The notes under the pieces were generated by a model that saw nothing but the letters and a program-made list of their open reading frames with translations, was not told the origin of the DNA and made no database searches. This document shows positions 51,436 through 60,747 of a DNA stretch of 64,000 nucleotides, in pieces (positions within the stretch are counted from its first letter, which is position 1; each line of letters starts with the position of its first letter). Source of the DNA: Nitrogeniibacter mangrovi (lineage in GTDB: Bacteria; Pseudomonadota; Gammaproteobacteria; Burkholderiales; Rhodocyclaceae). Location: positions 4,092,001 to 4,156,000 of the forward strand of contig NZ_CP048836.1 in the NCBI RefSeq assembly GCF_010983895.1, written 5' to 3'. A program made the position numbers and the translations under genes.

Positions 51436-53054
51436 CTACTTCTGGTCACGCCAGTCCTTTGTGTAGAGAAGATCGTTATGCGCCAGTTTCAAAACGGTAA
51501 AGCGCTTGAGCAGAAGTTCAGCTTCTGGCCCGAACTTCTTTGCCTCATCAAAAGATAGAAAAATTTGCTTTGACTTGACCGCAGCCAGGATGCGAAGTAT
51601 GCGCCGAATCGCTGGCACTTCAATGTTCTTGTAAATGATCGAATCGTGGAGGAATAACGGCAGCTTAGTCAGTGATAACATCGCTAGATCAAAGCCAATC
51701 AAACCAGCATATGACTTACCTGTTCCTGTGTCTGCCGGCGATGTGAATTTATATGAGCTCGGGCTTTTAATGCGCAACTCCGAACTGGCCCGGAAGGGGC
51801 CATAGACGACATTGGTGAACGCATTCAGCTTCTGGTTAACTTGTCGCTCGATGTCGAGGAAAATCCTAACGTAGATCGATTCCAACCGCTCATTGGAAAG
51901 TTTGATCGTTTCGTCCAGTTCGACTTTTAGATCGAAGCTCCGGTTTTCATCAACGGCCCTGTCGGTGATTTCCTTTAAATCGAAAACGCGCTTGAAAATG
52001 TCTTCTGGAAGGCCCTTCGACTGCAGGTCTGCCTGAATCTCAACATCAATCGCGGCAATCTCGTTTGCTGCCGCATCCTCCTCAGCAAGAGCAACTGCCA
52101 ACTCGTCCTTGAGTTCCTTCTTAACGATACGTCCGATTTTTTGATGGAACGCTTCAACCTGTTCCAGACGTTGTACGTCCACTGTGGGAAAGAAATCAGC
52201 GATTAGAGCAATGTTGGCGGCAAGCCGCGGCGTGATGCCGGAGATATCTCGCTGTAGTCGTCTGATTTTATTCAGTATGTCCGCTCGCGCGCCACTCAAC
52301 TTGTTCTTTCGCTGCTGCTTCTGCTGCAGACTCTCGTTGAACAGCGACTCATAGACACTAAGTGCCCCCCCAAACCTTGCTTGAGTTGGTCGATCTGTGC
52401 GTAGTTTTCGGCGATTTTCCCGATGTTTTCATCATATTGTTTCTTTGTGATTTTTGGGATAATTCTCGAATCCATGGACTTCTTTATGAGCGTCCTACGC
52501 TCCTTCTGCACATCCAATGTATTTTTTTCTTCAGCAATGTCTGCGCTTCGGTCGAACATGTCGACTAAACGACCGATAGCCACAGCAGATGATTCCTTGG
52601 GCATGGAGACAAAGGGCTGATCTGGCTCCAAGCCTCCTTTTCGCCAGATGCGAGCAAATGGACTCAAGGTCGATCGGAACGACCCCTCAAAGTCGTCTAG
52701 TCCATACTGATGTTTTAGTAACGCGAGGTACTTCTCAAGCGGTAGTTCGTTGAGCCTGGCATAGTTTTCATCACAGACGTAAACTACATCTGACGCCTCT
52801 GTCGCGCGCGAGAAAAACAGCTGTTTTTTCCCGAACTCGAATGCGTAATCGTAGTGGTGGTGACCGAGTTCTCGGATCGCGCCGGCATCATCCTTGAGGA
52901 ATGTCGTACCACCCAATACGAAATCGATGACCATTAATACCGTTGACTTTCCAATGGAGTTCTTCGCGTCGTCATCGCCCAGGATGACATTGAGCCCAGG
53001 ATGAAAGGAAATTTTCGAGTGGCTGAAATGTACGCACCGAATTTCTTTAAGCAT
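51436..53054 (-). pseudogene. DUF2326-like ATPase of an ABC-3C-type system, frameshifted in a poly-G tract
   Basis: One gene of about 539 residues is split by loss of one base in a run of seven G (plus-strand C run 52365-52371). Adding a G joins KQGLGG to ALSVYESLFNESLQQKQQR and on through LSGARADILNKI. The N terminus is RecF/SMC-like (ISFHPGLNVILGDDDAKNSIGKSTVLMVIDFVLGG, Walker A about 26-38). The centre is coiled coil. The C terminus (LPLFLHDSIIYKNIEVPAIRRILRIL) matches DUF2326 ATPases, the AAA/ABC component of three-component conflict systems. The break may be a sequencing error, a phase-variable switch or true decay. Confidence 0.75.
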
Positions 53055-53268
53055 ATCTAATCAGTCCTGATTCTTCGTCAAATTCCAGCAGACCAAGCAC
53101 GAATAGCGCATCCAACGCATGAAGAAATTCGCTCGCGTCCCGAAAATCATCACGCGTCCTATAGTAAATGTCTTGCACGCTTTCCAGGTCTGTCCTCTCG
53201 CTCAGAACTCTTGTCATCCTGAATAGAGTTGACTCTTCGAGGCGCGTGAACTTACTCGGCACCAGCAT
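53047..53268 (-). CDS. ABC-3C-type middle component, small
   Basis: A 73-residue protein (ATG 53266-53268; a GTG four codons earlier is possible). It opens MLVPSKFTRLEESTLFRMTRVLSER, continues as winged-helix-like helices, and ends ALDALFVLGLLEFDEESGLIRYA. This opening and size fit the small middle components (MC6/MC7 type) that link the ATPase and effector in ABC-three-component systems. It overlaps the ATPase gene by 8 bases and the upstream HNH gene by 17, showing a tightly coupled operon. The subtype is uncertain. Confidence 0.65.
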   Translation of the reverse strand: MLVPSKFTRLEESTLFRMTRVLSERTDLESVQDIYYRTRDDFRDASEFLHALDALFVLGLLEFDEESGLIRYA

Positions 53269-54031
53269 CAAACACCTCACAGTTCTGTACGAAGAACGAT
53301 GTCAGAACTTTCGCGGCTAACAGCGATCTCCCCGTTCGAGAACTGATCCACTGCGCAACGAAATTGAACACTGCATCCTTGTTGTCTGGATGCTGTTTTT
53401 GCATTTCCAGATAGTAGGTATTGATCTGGTTCTGCATGATGCGAATCGCCAGCTGGTCGTTCTGCTCTAGCAGACGGATGTGATCTCGAATGCGTACGTA
53501 GAAATTTACGGCATACATTTTGATCTCGTGCTTTTGCAGGGGACTCATGCCGACGCGAAGCTTCTTGTCTACTGTAGAAATATCAAATCGGGCAGGGGAA
53601 ATCTCTGGCGCGTCCCCATCCAGCGCTACGATATTGTCCAGGATCGTGTAGATCTCTTCCTGAATGGCGTACTGAGCGGCCGTTGTTCTTGCTTTTGCCT
53701 CGGCCAAAAAACCATCCTTGATACTTCTAAGGCGATCCATCTCCTCTAGCTTGAAGTCTTTGTCGAATTTTGTGTGGCAAGTGGGGCACAAGGCAATGAC
53801 GTTCTCGAGTGCGTTAATCTCGGGTGGCGGTGCTCGCCCAGCAAGGGACTTAGCTTGGATCGGCGTGGGGTTAAGCGGATAAATGTGCGCAATCTCATAG
53901 CCCTTAGTCAGCCTTTTTGATCCCTTCTTGCTAAAAAGAATTGGCTGCGCGCACAAGGGGCAACACCCGCTCGTTTCCGCGTACAAGATGCTGTGCTGGT
54001 TGTCACTGTAGTCGGGTCTTTTCGTCGACAT
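53252..54031 (-). CDS. HNH endonuclease fused to ABC-3C-type C-terminal domain
   Basis: A 259-residue protein. The N-terminal HNH nuclease has a zinc knuckle (C24-P-L-C27), the first catalytic His region YEIAHIYPLN (H49), and LENVIALCPTCHTKFD (N77, C82, C85, H86). It is followed by a helical linker and a C-terminal domain (about 130-259; MSPLQKHEIKMYAVNFYVRIRDHIRLLEQND) of the kind that ends ABC-3C effectors. First of three coupled genes. It is the predicted DNA- or RNA-cutting effector controlled by the ATPase. The start chosen is ATG 54029-54031; the frame extends upstream without homology-like sequence. Confidence 0.7.
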   Translation of the reverse strand: MSTKRPDYSDNQHSILYAETSGCCPLCAQPILFSKKGSKRLTKGYEIAHIYPLNPTPIQAKSLAGRAPPPEINALENVIALCPTCHTKFDKDFKLEEMDRLRSIKDGFLAEAKARTTAAQYAIQEEIYTILDNIVALDGDAPEISPARFDISTVDKKLRVGMSPLQKHEIKMYAVNFYVRIRDHIRLLEQNDQLAIRIMQNQINTYYLEMQKQHPDNKDAVFNFVAQWISSRTGRSLLAAKVLTSFFVQNCEVFDAGAE

Positions 54032-54406
54032 ATAACGAGCCTGCTTCACTGAACTAGAGACTGCGTGTGCATATGAACATCCATAATGTATACGGGTCTG
54101 CCTGTTCAATGCATCTTTCTTGCCAAAAGTCTTTCGCAAAAGGTGAAGCTTTCGTTTGGTGAAGCGGGAGGTCCGCCTTGAGGTGGAGAGCTGCCCCGGC
54201 AAGACCAAGAGGAGTACGGCAGCTCAGGCCGAGTCGCTTCCGTAGGGCCTCGGGCAGGTTCCGGAGCGGAGCGGCCGTTGGAGTGACAGCTCTGCCGAAT
54301 TGGCGAGCGGCAGCAACTGGCCGCCTACCGCCACTGGAACAGGCAGGCTTGAACGGCCCCTTGGTCTCCGCCAGACCACGAATGGCGGCAAGACGCGGCC
54401 TTCCGC
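54032..54406. other. non-coding region upstream of the ABC-3C-type operon
   Basis: The part next to the operon (54032-54150) is AT-rich and probably holds its promoter; no clear -35/-10 is claimed. From about 54170 the base composition returns to GC-rich with no supported gene, suggesting the left border of inserted DNA lies here. Confidence 0.4.
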
Positions 54407-54811
54407 CTACTCGCTCTTGAGGTAGATGAAACCCGCTCCCCGAGACACGCGAGAGATGACTCGCGGGTCGTCGATCGCGTGGTAGCCGGCGGCGGTGAGA
54501 TCGTCGGCCAGCCACTGCGGCAGCACGTTGGCGAGGACCAGGGTGATGATGAACCAGCCAATGACGACAGGCGATACCCAGCGTGGCGCCTGGGTTCCGC
54601 CCTGCTTGAAAACAATGATCTGGATGGCGGTCAGCACCTAGAACACGGTTGGCAGCAACAGATAATAGACACCGCTATCGAAGGGAACGGTCGGCGCGCC
54701 ATTCACCATTGCGTCAGTGACACGCATGTAGTCCTGCACGCACCAGATCACACCCAACAGCGTGAGCAGGTTGAACATCCAGAGAAAGACTTGCGCCACA
54801 CGCTGGGACAT
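54407..54811 (-). pseudogene. small membrane protein broken by an in-frame amber codon
   Basis: From ATG 54809-54811 the frame reads MSQRVAQVFLWMFNLLTLLGVIWCVQDY and on to YYLLLPTVF. It then meets TAG at 54638-54640 and continues in the same frame as VLTAIQIIVFKQG through VVIGWFIITLVLANVLPQWL to a natural stop at 54407. Together they make about 133 residues with three to four hydrophobic helices, including a split helix at the stop. The continuation of the hydrophobic pattern shows one gene interrupted by a nonsense change. No family name is proposed. Confidence 0.65.
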
Positions 54812-55208
54812 CAATACCCTCGAATGACGGTGCATGGACCGAACAGACAGGAAATGTACTGCGGATGCCGCTCGAGAAGCGTCAGGTTGCGGTTGATTTC
54901 CCACTCGATCTCATCACGACGAACGCCGATGCCTCGATAGGCTGCGTAGGGTGGATGAGCGCAGCGTCATCCGCCGAATGTCGCCGCTTCGATCGCTTCA
55001 TACGGCGGAAGGCGCTGCGCTTTTCCGCCCTTGTATTGTTTTCCTCAGATCTGAGATTGCCATATCTTCTGCTTTGGCAGTTCTCAGATCGGCTCGGGGG
55101 ATCCCCCGAGCCGAGCGGCTGGATGCCGATTCCGCCCTTGGGCCGCGAGCCCGCCGCGTAGATCCATGCACCAGCCGCTCACCCTCACCAATAGATCGGA
55201 CAGTATCT
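54812..55208. repeat. non-coding stretch rich in dispersed palindromic repeats
   Basis: Three separate inverted repeats stand here. One is TAGGGTGGATGAGCGCAGCG followed by TCATCCGCC (54947-54975). The second is GGCGGAA...TTCCGCC (55004-55029). The third is a perfect 22-base palindrome with left half GGCTCGGGGGA (55091-55112). The first two resemble short repeats scattered in many proteobacterial genomes. No gene is supported. They precede the second IS110 element and may be insertion targets. Confidence 0.5.
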
Positions 55209-56251
<1,043 letters not shown>

Positions 56252-56770
56252 ACATACACGCCCCGGCTGCCGCCACTCGCAAGGCGTTGACGAGTTCGTC
56301 CCAATGACCGTCACGTTGAGCCAACATCAGATAATTCCATATGGATTATTGGGTCTCGTGGAAGCGTATGCCGGTCCTTGACCAACCGCTGACGCCCGAT
56401 GCGTGCGCCCTTGCGCGGCCGCGCCTCCGGTGCATTTCACGCATGGCCGTGACCCCGGTCACGCGGAGGCAACGTTTACCCGCCCTGCGGCCGTATTCGC
56501 CCCGGATGCGCCCCTATAATGCCTGCGGAATTGATGCCCGATCGTTGATGCATATCTGGTGTTGCTCATCTGGCAACCGGCCTTCGAATGTCGAATGAAT
56601 CCAGATGCCACCTCCGCTACCGCTACGTTTGCTGCAATCGCCGAAACACCCGGCGCAACGGCGTTTTCATGCGCAACGGCTTGTTTGGATGAGGACATCA
56701 ATTTCGATACGCCGCTTTGGCGCAAGTATTGACCAAGCACGATCCCATAAATAGAAAAAGCGACAATGAC
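56252..56770. other. intergenic region upstream of the PEP-CTERM gene
   Basis: A long region with mixed composition. A 46-codon frame at 56595-56732 opens MNPDATSATATFAAIAETPG but has no ribosome site and no recognisable domain, so it is not called. GACCCCGGTCACGC near 56451-56464 includes a short inverted repeat. The promoter of the PEP-CTERM gene should lie in the last 150 bases, where the sequence is AT-richer. Confidence 0.4.
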
Positions 56771-57394
56771 ATGAAAATGCGACATCAACTATTTGCCACC
56801 AGCCTCCTCCTTGCAGCTTCTTTTTCCGCACATGCGAATCTGATTTCCATCGATTGGCAGACAGCGGGTGATGGCTTGATCACACAGGACACCGCGAGCG
56901 GGCTCGAATGGCTGGATTGGTCGGTGACCCGGGGCATGACCATTGCCCAGGCGATCTCGACCTATGGTGGTTTTCGCAGTGCGTCGGCCTCGGAGTTCGA
57001 CGGCTTGGTCACCGCGGCGGGCATGACGAATACCACCCAGTATGTTCTGGCGGATCTTGCCGACGCGCAGGCCTTCAACGCCCTGTTCAATTCCGCCGGC
57101 ACCGCATGCTCTCCGAATGGCGGCACCAATGGGTTCGCGTGCGGGGTGTACGACGCCGGGAACGGCTATTCACACCTGGTCAACGTCGGTTGGACCGCAC
57201 AAAACGGCGGCTTCGCTGGAGATGGTTTCGGTAACCGGGACATCAATTTCCGGAGCTCGTATTACGGGGTGCTGTTGGTGCGCGGGGGCTCGAACAATGT
57301 CCCGGAACCGGCATCCATCGCGCTTGCCGGACTCGGCCTGGCCGCGCTGGTGCTCACCCGCCGCCACGGCAGGAAGCCGCAGTCGCCCAACTGA
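56771..57394 (+). CDS. PEP-CTERM sorting-domain protein
   Basis: A 207-residue exported protein. The signal peptide is MKMRHQLFATSLLLAASFSAHA. The mature domain is Gly/Asn-rich (GLEWLDWSVTRGMTIAQAISTYGGF, NGFACGVYDAGNGYSHLVN). The C terminus carries VPEPASIALAGLGLAALVLTRR: a PEP motif, a helix and a basic tail, the exosortase/EpsH sorting signal for extracellular polymer-associated proteins. No exosortase is in the window. The start was chosen at the ATG directly before the signal peptide. Confidence 0.88.
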   Translation: MKMRHQLFATSLLLAASFSAHANLISIDWQTAGDGLITQDTASGLEWLDWSVTRGMTIAQAISTYGGFRSASASEFDGLVTAAGMTNTTQYVLADLADAQAFNALFNSAGTACSPNGGTNGFACGVYDAGNGYSHLVNVGWTAQNGGFAGDGFGNRDINFRSSYYGVLLVRGGSNNVPEPASIALAGLGLAALVLTRRHGRKPQSPN

Positions 57395-57489
57395 GTCCTG
57401 ACCCGAACGGACGGCGCCGGGGTCGGCTCGCAGCCGTCGAGCGGCCGCGCTGACCGGCGCCGCTGGCCGGAGGCATCCGGCCGTGTGCG

Positions 57490-57951
57490 TCACGCGCCGG
57501 GCTTGCCGCCCTGCAGCTCGAACAGGCCGGCCACGTCGGCCAGCCCGAGCGCGCCGACCACCTGGCCGGCCTCGTCCATGATGTCGAAGATCACGCCGTC
57601 GGCGCCGCCACGGGTGCTGTAGAACACCACCGCACCGGCGGCGCCGCCGCCTTCGGTGTGCGGGTCGGCGTCGGCCGGGGTGAAGGCGAAGGCGCCGGCG
57701 GGGCGCGCGTCTTCCAGGCGGCCGTCGGGCGCGTAGATGCGGTGCTCGCCGGCCATCACCACGGTGAGGGTGTCGGCGCGGTGGCGATGCAGGAAAATGC
57801 GCGAATCGGCCTCGTAGCGGACCACGAAGTCGGTGGTGCCGCGTTCGGCATCCACCGCCAGCACGGAATAGGTGAAGCCGCTGAAGCCTTCGAGGGGGCG
57901 CCAGTGGATCTTCGCGGCGTCCAGCGCGGGGGAGTGGGGCATCAGGCTCAC
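57490..57951 (-). CDS. cupin-domain protein
   Basis: A 153-residue protein with one cupin barrel: YEADSRIFLHRHRADTLTVVMAGEHRIYAPDGRLEDARPAGAFAFTPADADPHTEGGGAAGAVVFYS. The HRH...E and later His residues would bind a metal ion. The family covers sensors and dioxygenases, and no substrate can be named. It is upstream of nothing obvious on its strand and convergent with the PEP-CTERM gene. Confidence 0.8.
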   Translation of the reverse strand: MSLMPHSPALDAAKIHWRPLEGFSGFTYSVLAVDAERGTTDFVVRYEADSRIFLHRHRADTLTVVMAGEHRIYAPDGRLEDARPAGAFAFTPADADPHTEGGGAAGAVVFYSTRGGADGVIFDIMDEAGQVVGALGLADVAGLFELQGGKPGA

Positions 57952-58072
57952 GAGGGTCTCCTTGGGGATGAAAATGACATCGCCAAGGATGCGTGCCCGC
58001 GCCGCTCATCCCAAGGGCATCCCGCCCCCGGCGATGCGGGCAATCCGCCCCGCCGGCCCGGGCATCGCGCCG

Positions 58073-58804
58073 TCAGGGCACGGGCGGCGGCGCGCCCATC
58101 ACCTGCAGGCAGGCGGCGATGCCGGTGGCGATGCCGTCGGCCATGCGGCGCTGGGAGGCCGGATCGCGCAACCTGAGCTCTTCGTCGCGGTTCTTGATGA
58201 CGCCGGCTTCGAACAGCACCGCCGGCAGGGCGGTGCGATGGAGCACCACCAGATTGTCATACCAGTGCACGGTGTCCGCCCGGTCGGCCCAGGCATGGCG
58301 GCGGGCGTTCTTGTCGGTGGGCACGAAGCCCAGGCGCTGCAGCCGCGCGCCGATGGCCGAGGCGCACAGCAGGCTCGCGTCCGGCTTCGGGTTGTCGTGG
58401 GAGACGAACAGCGAGTGGCCGGCGTAGTCGTCGTTGTAATCGAGCGCGCGGCCCTGCCACACCCAGGGCTTGAGCAGGCGCTGGCTGACCGAGTCGTGAT
58501 GGATGGAGATGAAGAAGTCGGCATCGGGCACCGCCTTGGGGCGGTCGCGCAGGGCGGCGATGCGCCCGTCGTCGTTGACCAGATGCGCGGCGATGCCACG
58601 GGCGATGAGCGCGGCGGCCACCTCGTGGGCCAGATCGCGGTTGAACGCGAACTCGGTGCGCCCGCGCGCGCTGGTGGCGCCGGCGGCGGCGAGGGTGTGG
58701 CCGACGTCCACGGCCACGATGGGCGGGCGCGCCCACGACGGCACGCACGCGAGGGCACACGCGGCGGTGGCCGCCAGCCGGCGAAGCAGGGCGAGCGCAG
58801 TCAT
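58073..58804 (-). CDS. N-acetylmuramoyl-L-alanine amidase (Amidase_3)
   Basis: A 243-residue exported zinc amidase (signal about MTALALLRRLAATAACALACVPSWA). Zinc and catalytic residues appear in IVAVDVGHTLAAAGATSARGRTEFAFN (His, Glu), FFISIHHDSVSQ (His) and VLFEAGVIKNRDEE (catalytic Glu). It trims peptides from peptidoglycan in the periplasm. It follows the ABC transporter genes on the same strand by about 35 bases and could be in their transcript. Confidence 0.88.
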   Translation of the reverse strand: MTALALLRRLAATAACALACVPSWARPPIVAVDVGHTLAAAGATSARGRTEFAFNRDLAHEVAAALIARGIAAHLVNDDGRIAALRDRPKAVPDADFFISIHHDSVSQRLLKPWVWQGRALDYNDDYAGHSLFVSHDNPKPDASLLCASAIGARLQRLGFVPTDKNARRHAWADRADTVHWYDNLVVLHRTALPAVLFEAGVIKNRDEELRLRDPASQRRMADGIATGIAACLQVMGAPPPVP

Positions 58805-58838
58805 GGGGGCAGTCTAGCAGCCGGGCGAAGCAGCCAAC

Positions 58839-59549
58839 TCAGCCGATCGGCCGCCCCTCGCCGGCCTCCTCGTGGGTCTGGCCGTCGCGGATGTGGTACA
58901 GGCGGCGGAAGGTGGGGATGATCTTCTCGTCGTGGGTGACGACGATGATCGCGGTGCGAAACTGCGCGGCCATGTCGTTGAGGATGCGGATCACCCCCAG
59001 CGCCCGTTCCGAGTCGAGCGGCGCGGTGGGCTCGTCGGCGAGGATCACCGGCGGGCGGTTGATGAGCGCGCGGGCGATCGCCACCCGTTGCTGTTCGCCG
59101 CCCGACAGGGCCGACGGAGACGCATCGGCACGATGCGCCACGTCGAGCGCCGCGAGCAGCGCGCGGGCGCGGCTGCGGGCCTCGGCGTTCGGCACCCCCG
59201 CGAGCATCGGCAGCAGGGCCACGTTGTCGGTCACGTCGAGGAAGGGGATCAGGTAGGGCGCCTGGAACACGAAGCCGATGCGGTCGCGGCGCAGGGCGCG
59301 CAGATCGGGGATCGTCCATCCGCCGTCGTAGATGAGCTGGTCGCCCACCGTCATGCGCCCGCCGCTCGGTTCGATGACCGCCCCGAGGCACTTGAGCAGG
59401 GTGGTCTTGCCCGAGCCGGACGGGCCGATGAGGCCGACCACCTCGCCCGGCGCCACCTGCATGTCCACCCGGCGCAGGGCGTCCACGGCGGTGTCGCCCT
59501 CGCCATAGCGCTTGCTCACGCCCTCGATGAGAATGCCGTCGCCGCTCAT
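58839..59549 (-). CDS. ABC transporter ATP-binding protein (MacB/LolD type)
   Basis: A 236-residue ATPase. Walker A is GPSGSGKTT (residues 42-50), the signature is LSGGEQQRVAIARAL, and Walker B is VILADEPTAPLDSE. The H-loop His is in IIVVTHDEKI. It belongs to the MacB/LolD group that works with FtsX-type permeases. It is the last of three coupled genes (adaptor, permease, ATPase), four bases after the permease, forming a periplasm-spanning exporter or lipoprotein-type mechanotransmission system. Confidence 0.93.
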   Translation of the reverse strand: MSGDGILIEGVSKRYGEGDTAVDALRRVDMQVAPGEVVGLIGPSGSGKTTLLKCLGAVIEPSGGRMTVGDQLIYDGGWTIPDLRALRRDRIGFVFQAPYLIPFLDVTDNVALLPMLAGVPNAEARSRARALLAALDVAHRADASPSALSGGEQQRVAIARALINRPPVILADEPTAPLDSERALGVIRILNDMAAQFRTAIIVVTHDEKIIPTFRRLYHIRDGQTHEEAGEGRPIG

Positions 59550-59553
59550 GGCC

Positions 59554-60747
59554 TCAGCCTCCGATGGCGGTGGCCGGGTCCACCCGCAGCGCGGCGCGGA
59601 TGGCCAGCAGGCTCGCCAGCGCGCAGATGACCATCACGATCACGAAGCCGCGCAGCGCGTCGGCCGGCAGCAGCAGGACGTACTTGGGAAAGATCGGCGC
59701 CCACAGGGTGGCGGCGATCTTGCCCACCACGAAGCCGATCAGCCCCAGGCCCAGCGCCTGCTGCAGGATCATCGCGGCGATGGTGCGGTTGCGCGTGCCG
59801 ATGAGCTTGAGCACCGCGATCTCGCGCACCTTGCCCAGGGTCATGGTGGTGATGATGAAGGCCACGATGGCGGCGCTGACCACGGCGAGGATGACCAGGA
59901 ACATGCCGATCTGGCGCGCCGAGGTGGCGATCAGCTTGGCCACCAGGATCTCCTCCATCTGGGCGCGCGTGAAGGCGGTCAGGTGCTTCCAGCGGCGCAC
60001 GTTGGCGGCCACCTCGTCGGCGCTGTGCCCGGCCGCCACCCGCACCAGGATCGCGTTGACGCTGTGGTTGACGGTCTGGGCGTCGATGACCGAATCGAGC
60101 AGCCCCGGCACCCCGGGGCGGTTGAAGGCCGGATTGCCTGCCAGGCGTTCGCGCTCGTTCACGATGGCGTCGTTGTCCTTGAGGAACTGCGCCTCCTGAG
60201 CGTCCTTGAGGGGCACGAAAACCATCGGATCGCCGCCGGACGACACCATGCGCCGGGTGATGCCCACCACGGTGAAGGTCTTGCGGCGGATGCGGATGCG
60301 GTCGCCGAGCTTGAAGCCGGTGCGCAGGTCGACCACCGCCTCGTAGTGACCCCGGGTGATGCGCCGGCCGGCGATGAGGAAAGCGGGCGCGCCCGGGCGG
60401 CCCGGCTCGAAGCCGACCACCATGGCGCGCACGTCGCGCGCGCCCAGCGCCACCTGCATGGTGAAGTAGGTGACGTTGGCCGCCTCGGCCACGCCCGGCA
60501 GGCCACGGATCGCGCGGACCACATCGTCGCGCAGGTTGGAGGATTCGGCGTAGGGGCCCTGGGTGTCCTGCTGCACCACCCACAGGTCGGCGCCGCTGTT
60601 GGCGAGCAGGGCGCGGGCGTCGTCCACCATGCCCCGGTAGATGCCCGCCATGGACAGGGTCACCCCGATCAGCAAGCCCAGGCCGACGCCCGTGAACACG
60701 AACTTGCCCCAGGCATGGAGGATGTCGCGGCCGGCCAGGCTGATCAT
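59554..60747 (-). CDS. ABC transporter permease (FtsX/MacB type)
   Basis: A 397-residue protein with an N-terminal helix (FVFTGVGLGLLIGVTLSMAGI), a periplasmic MacB-like core domain of about 200 residues (DLWVVQQDTQGPYAESSNLRDDVVRAIRGLPGV), and three C-terminal helices (IGMFLVILAVVSAAIVAFII; LGLIGFVVGKIAATLWAPIF; FVIVMVICALASLLAIRAAL). This is the FtsX arrangement. Its ATG overlaps the adaptor stop by 4 bases. Substrate unknown. Confidence 0.9.
   Translation of the reverse strand: MISLAGRDILHAWGKFVFTGVGLGLLIGVTLSMAGIYRGMVDDARALLANSGADLWVVQQDTQGPYAESSNLRDDVVRAIRGLPGVAEAANVTYFTMQVALGARDVRAMVVGFEPGRPGAPAFLIAGRRITRGHYEAVVDLRTGFKLGDRIRIRRKTFTVVGITRRMVSSGGDPMVFVPLKDAQEAQFLKDNDAIVNERERLAGNPAFNRPGVPGLLDSVIDAQTVNHSVNAILVRVAAGHSADEVAANVRRWKHLTAFTRAQMEEILVAKLIATSARQIGMFLVILAVVSAAIVAFIITTMTLGKVREIAVLKLIGTRNRTIAAMILQQALGLGLIGFVVGKIAATLWAPIFPKYVLLLPADALRGFVIVMVICALASLLAIRAALRVDPATAIGG

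Noticed and set aside
54040-54406. Integron- or tRNA-like features at the island edge
   Set aside because: No cloverleaf, attC-type fold or integrase gene could be recognised.
56595-56732. 46-codon frame on the plus strand upstream of the PEP-CTERM gene
   Set aside because: There is no ribosome site, no homology-like motif and no coupled neighbour, so it cannot be told from chance.
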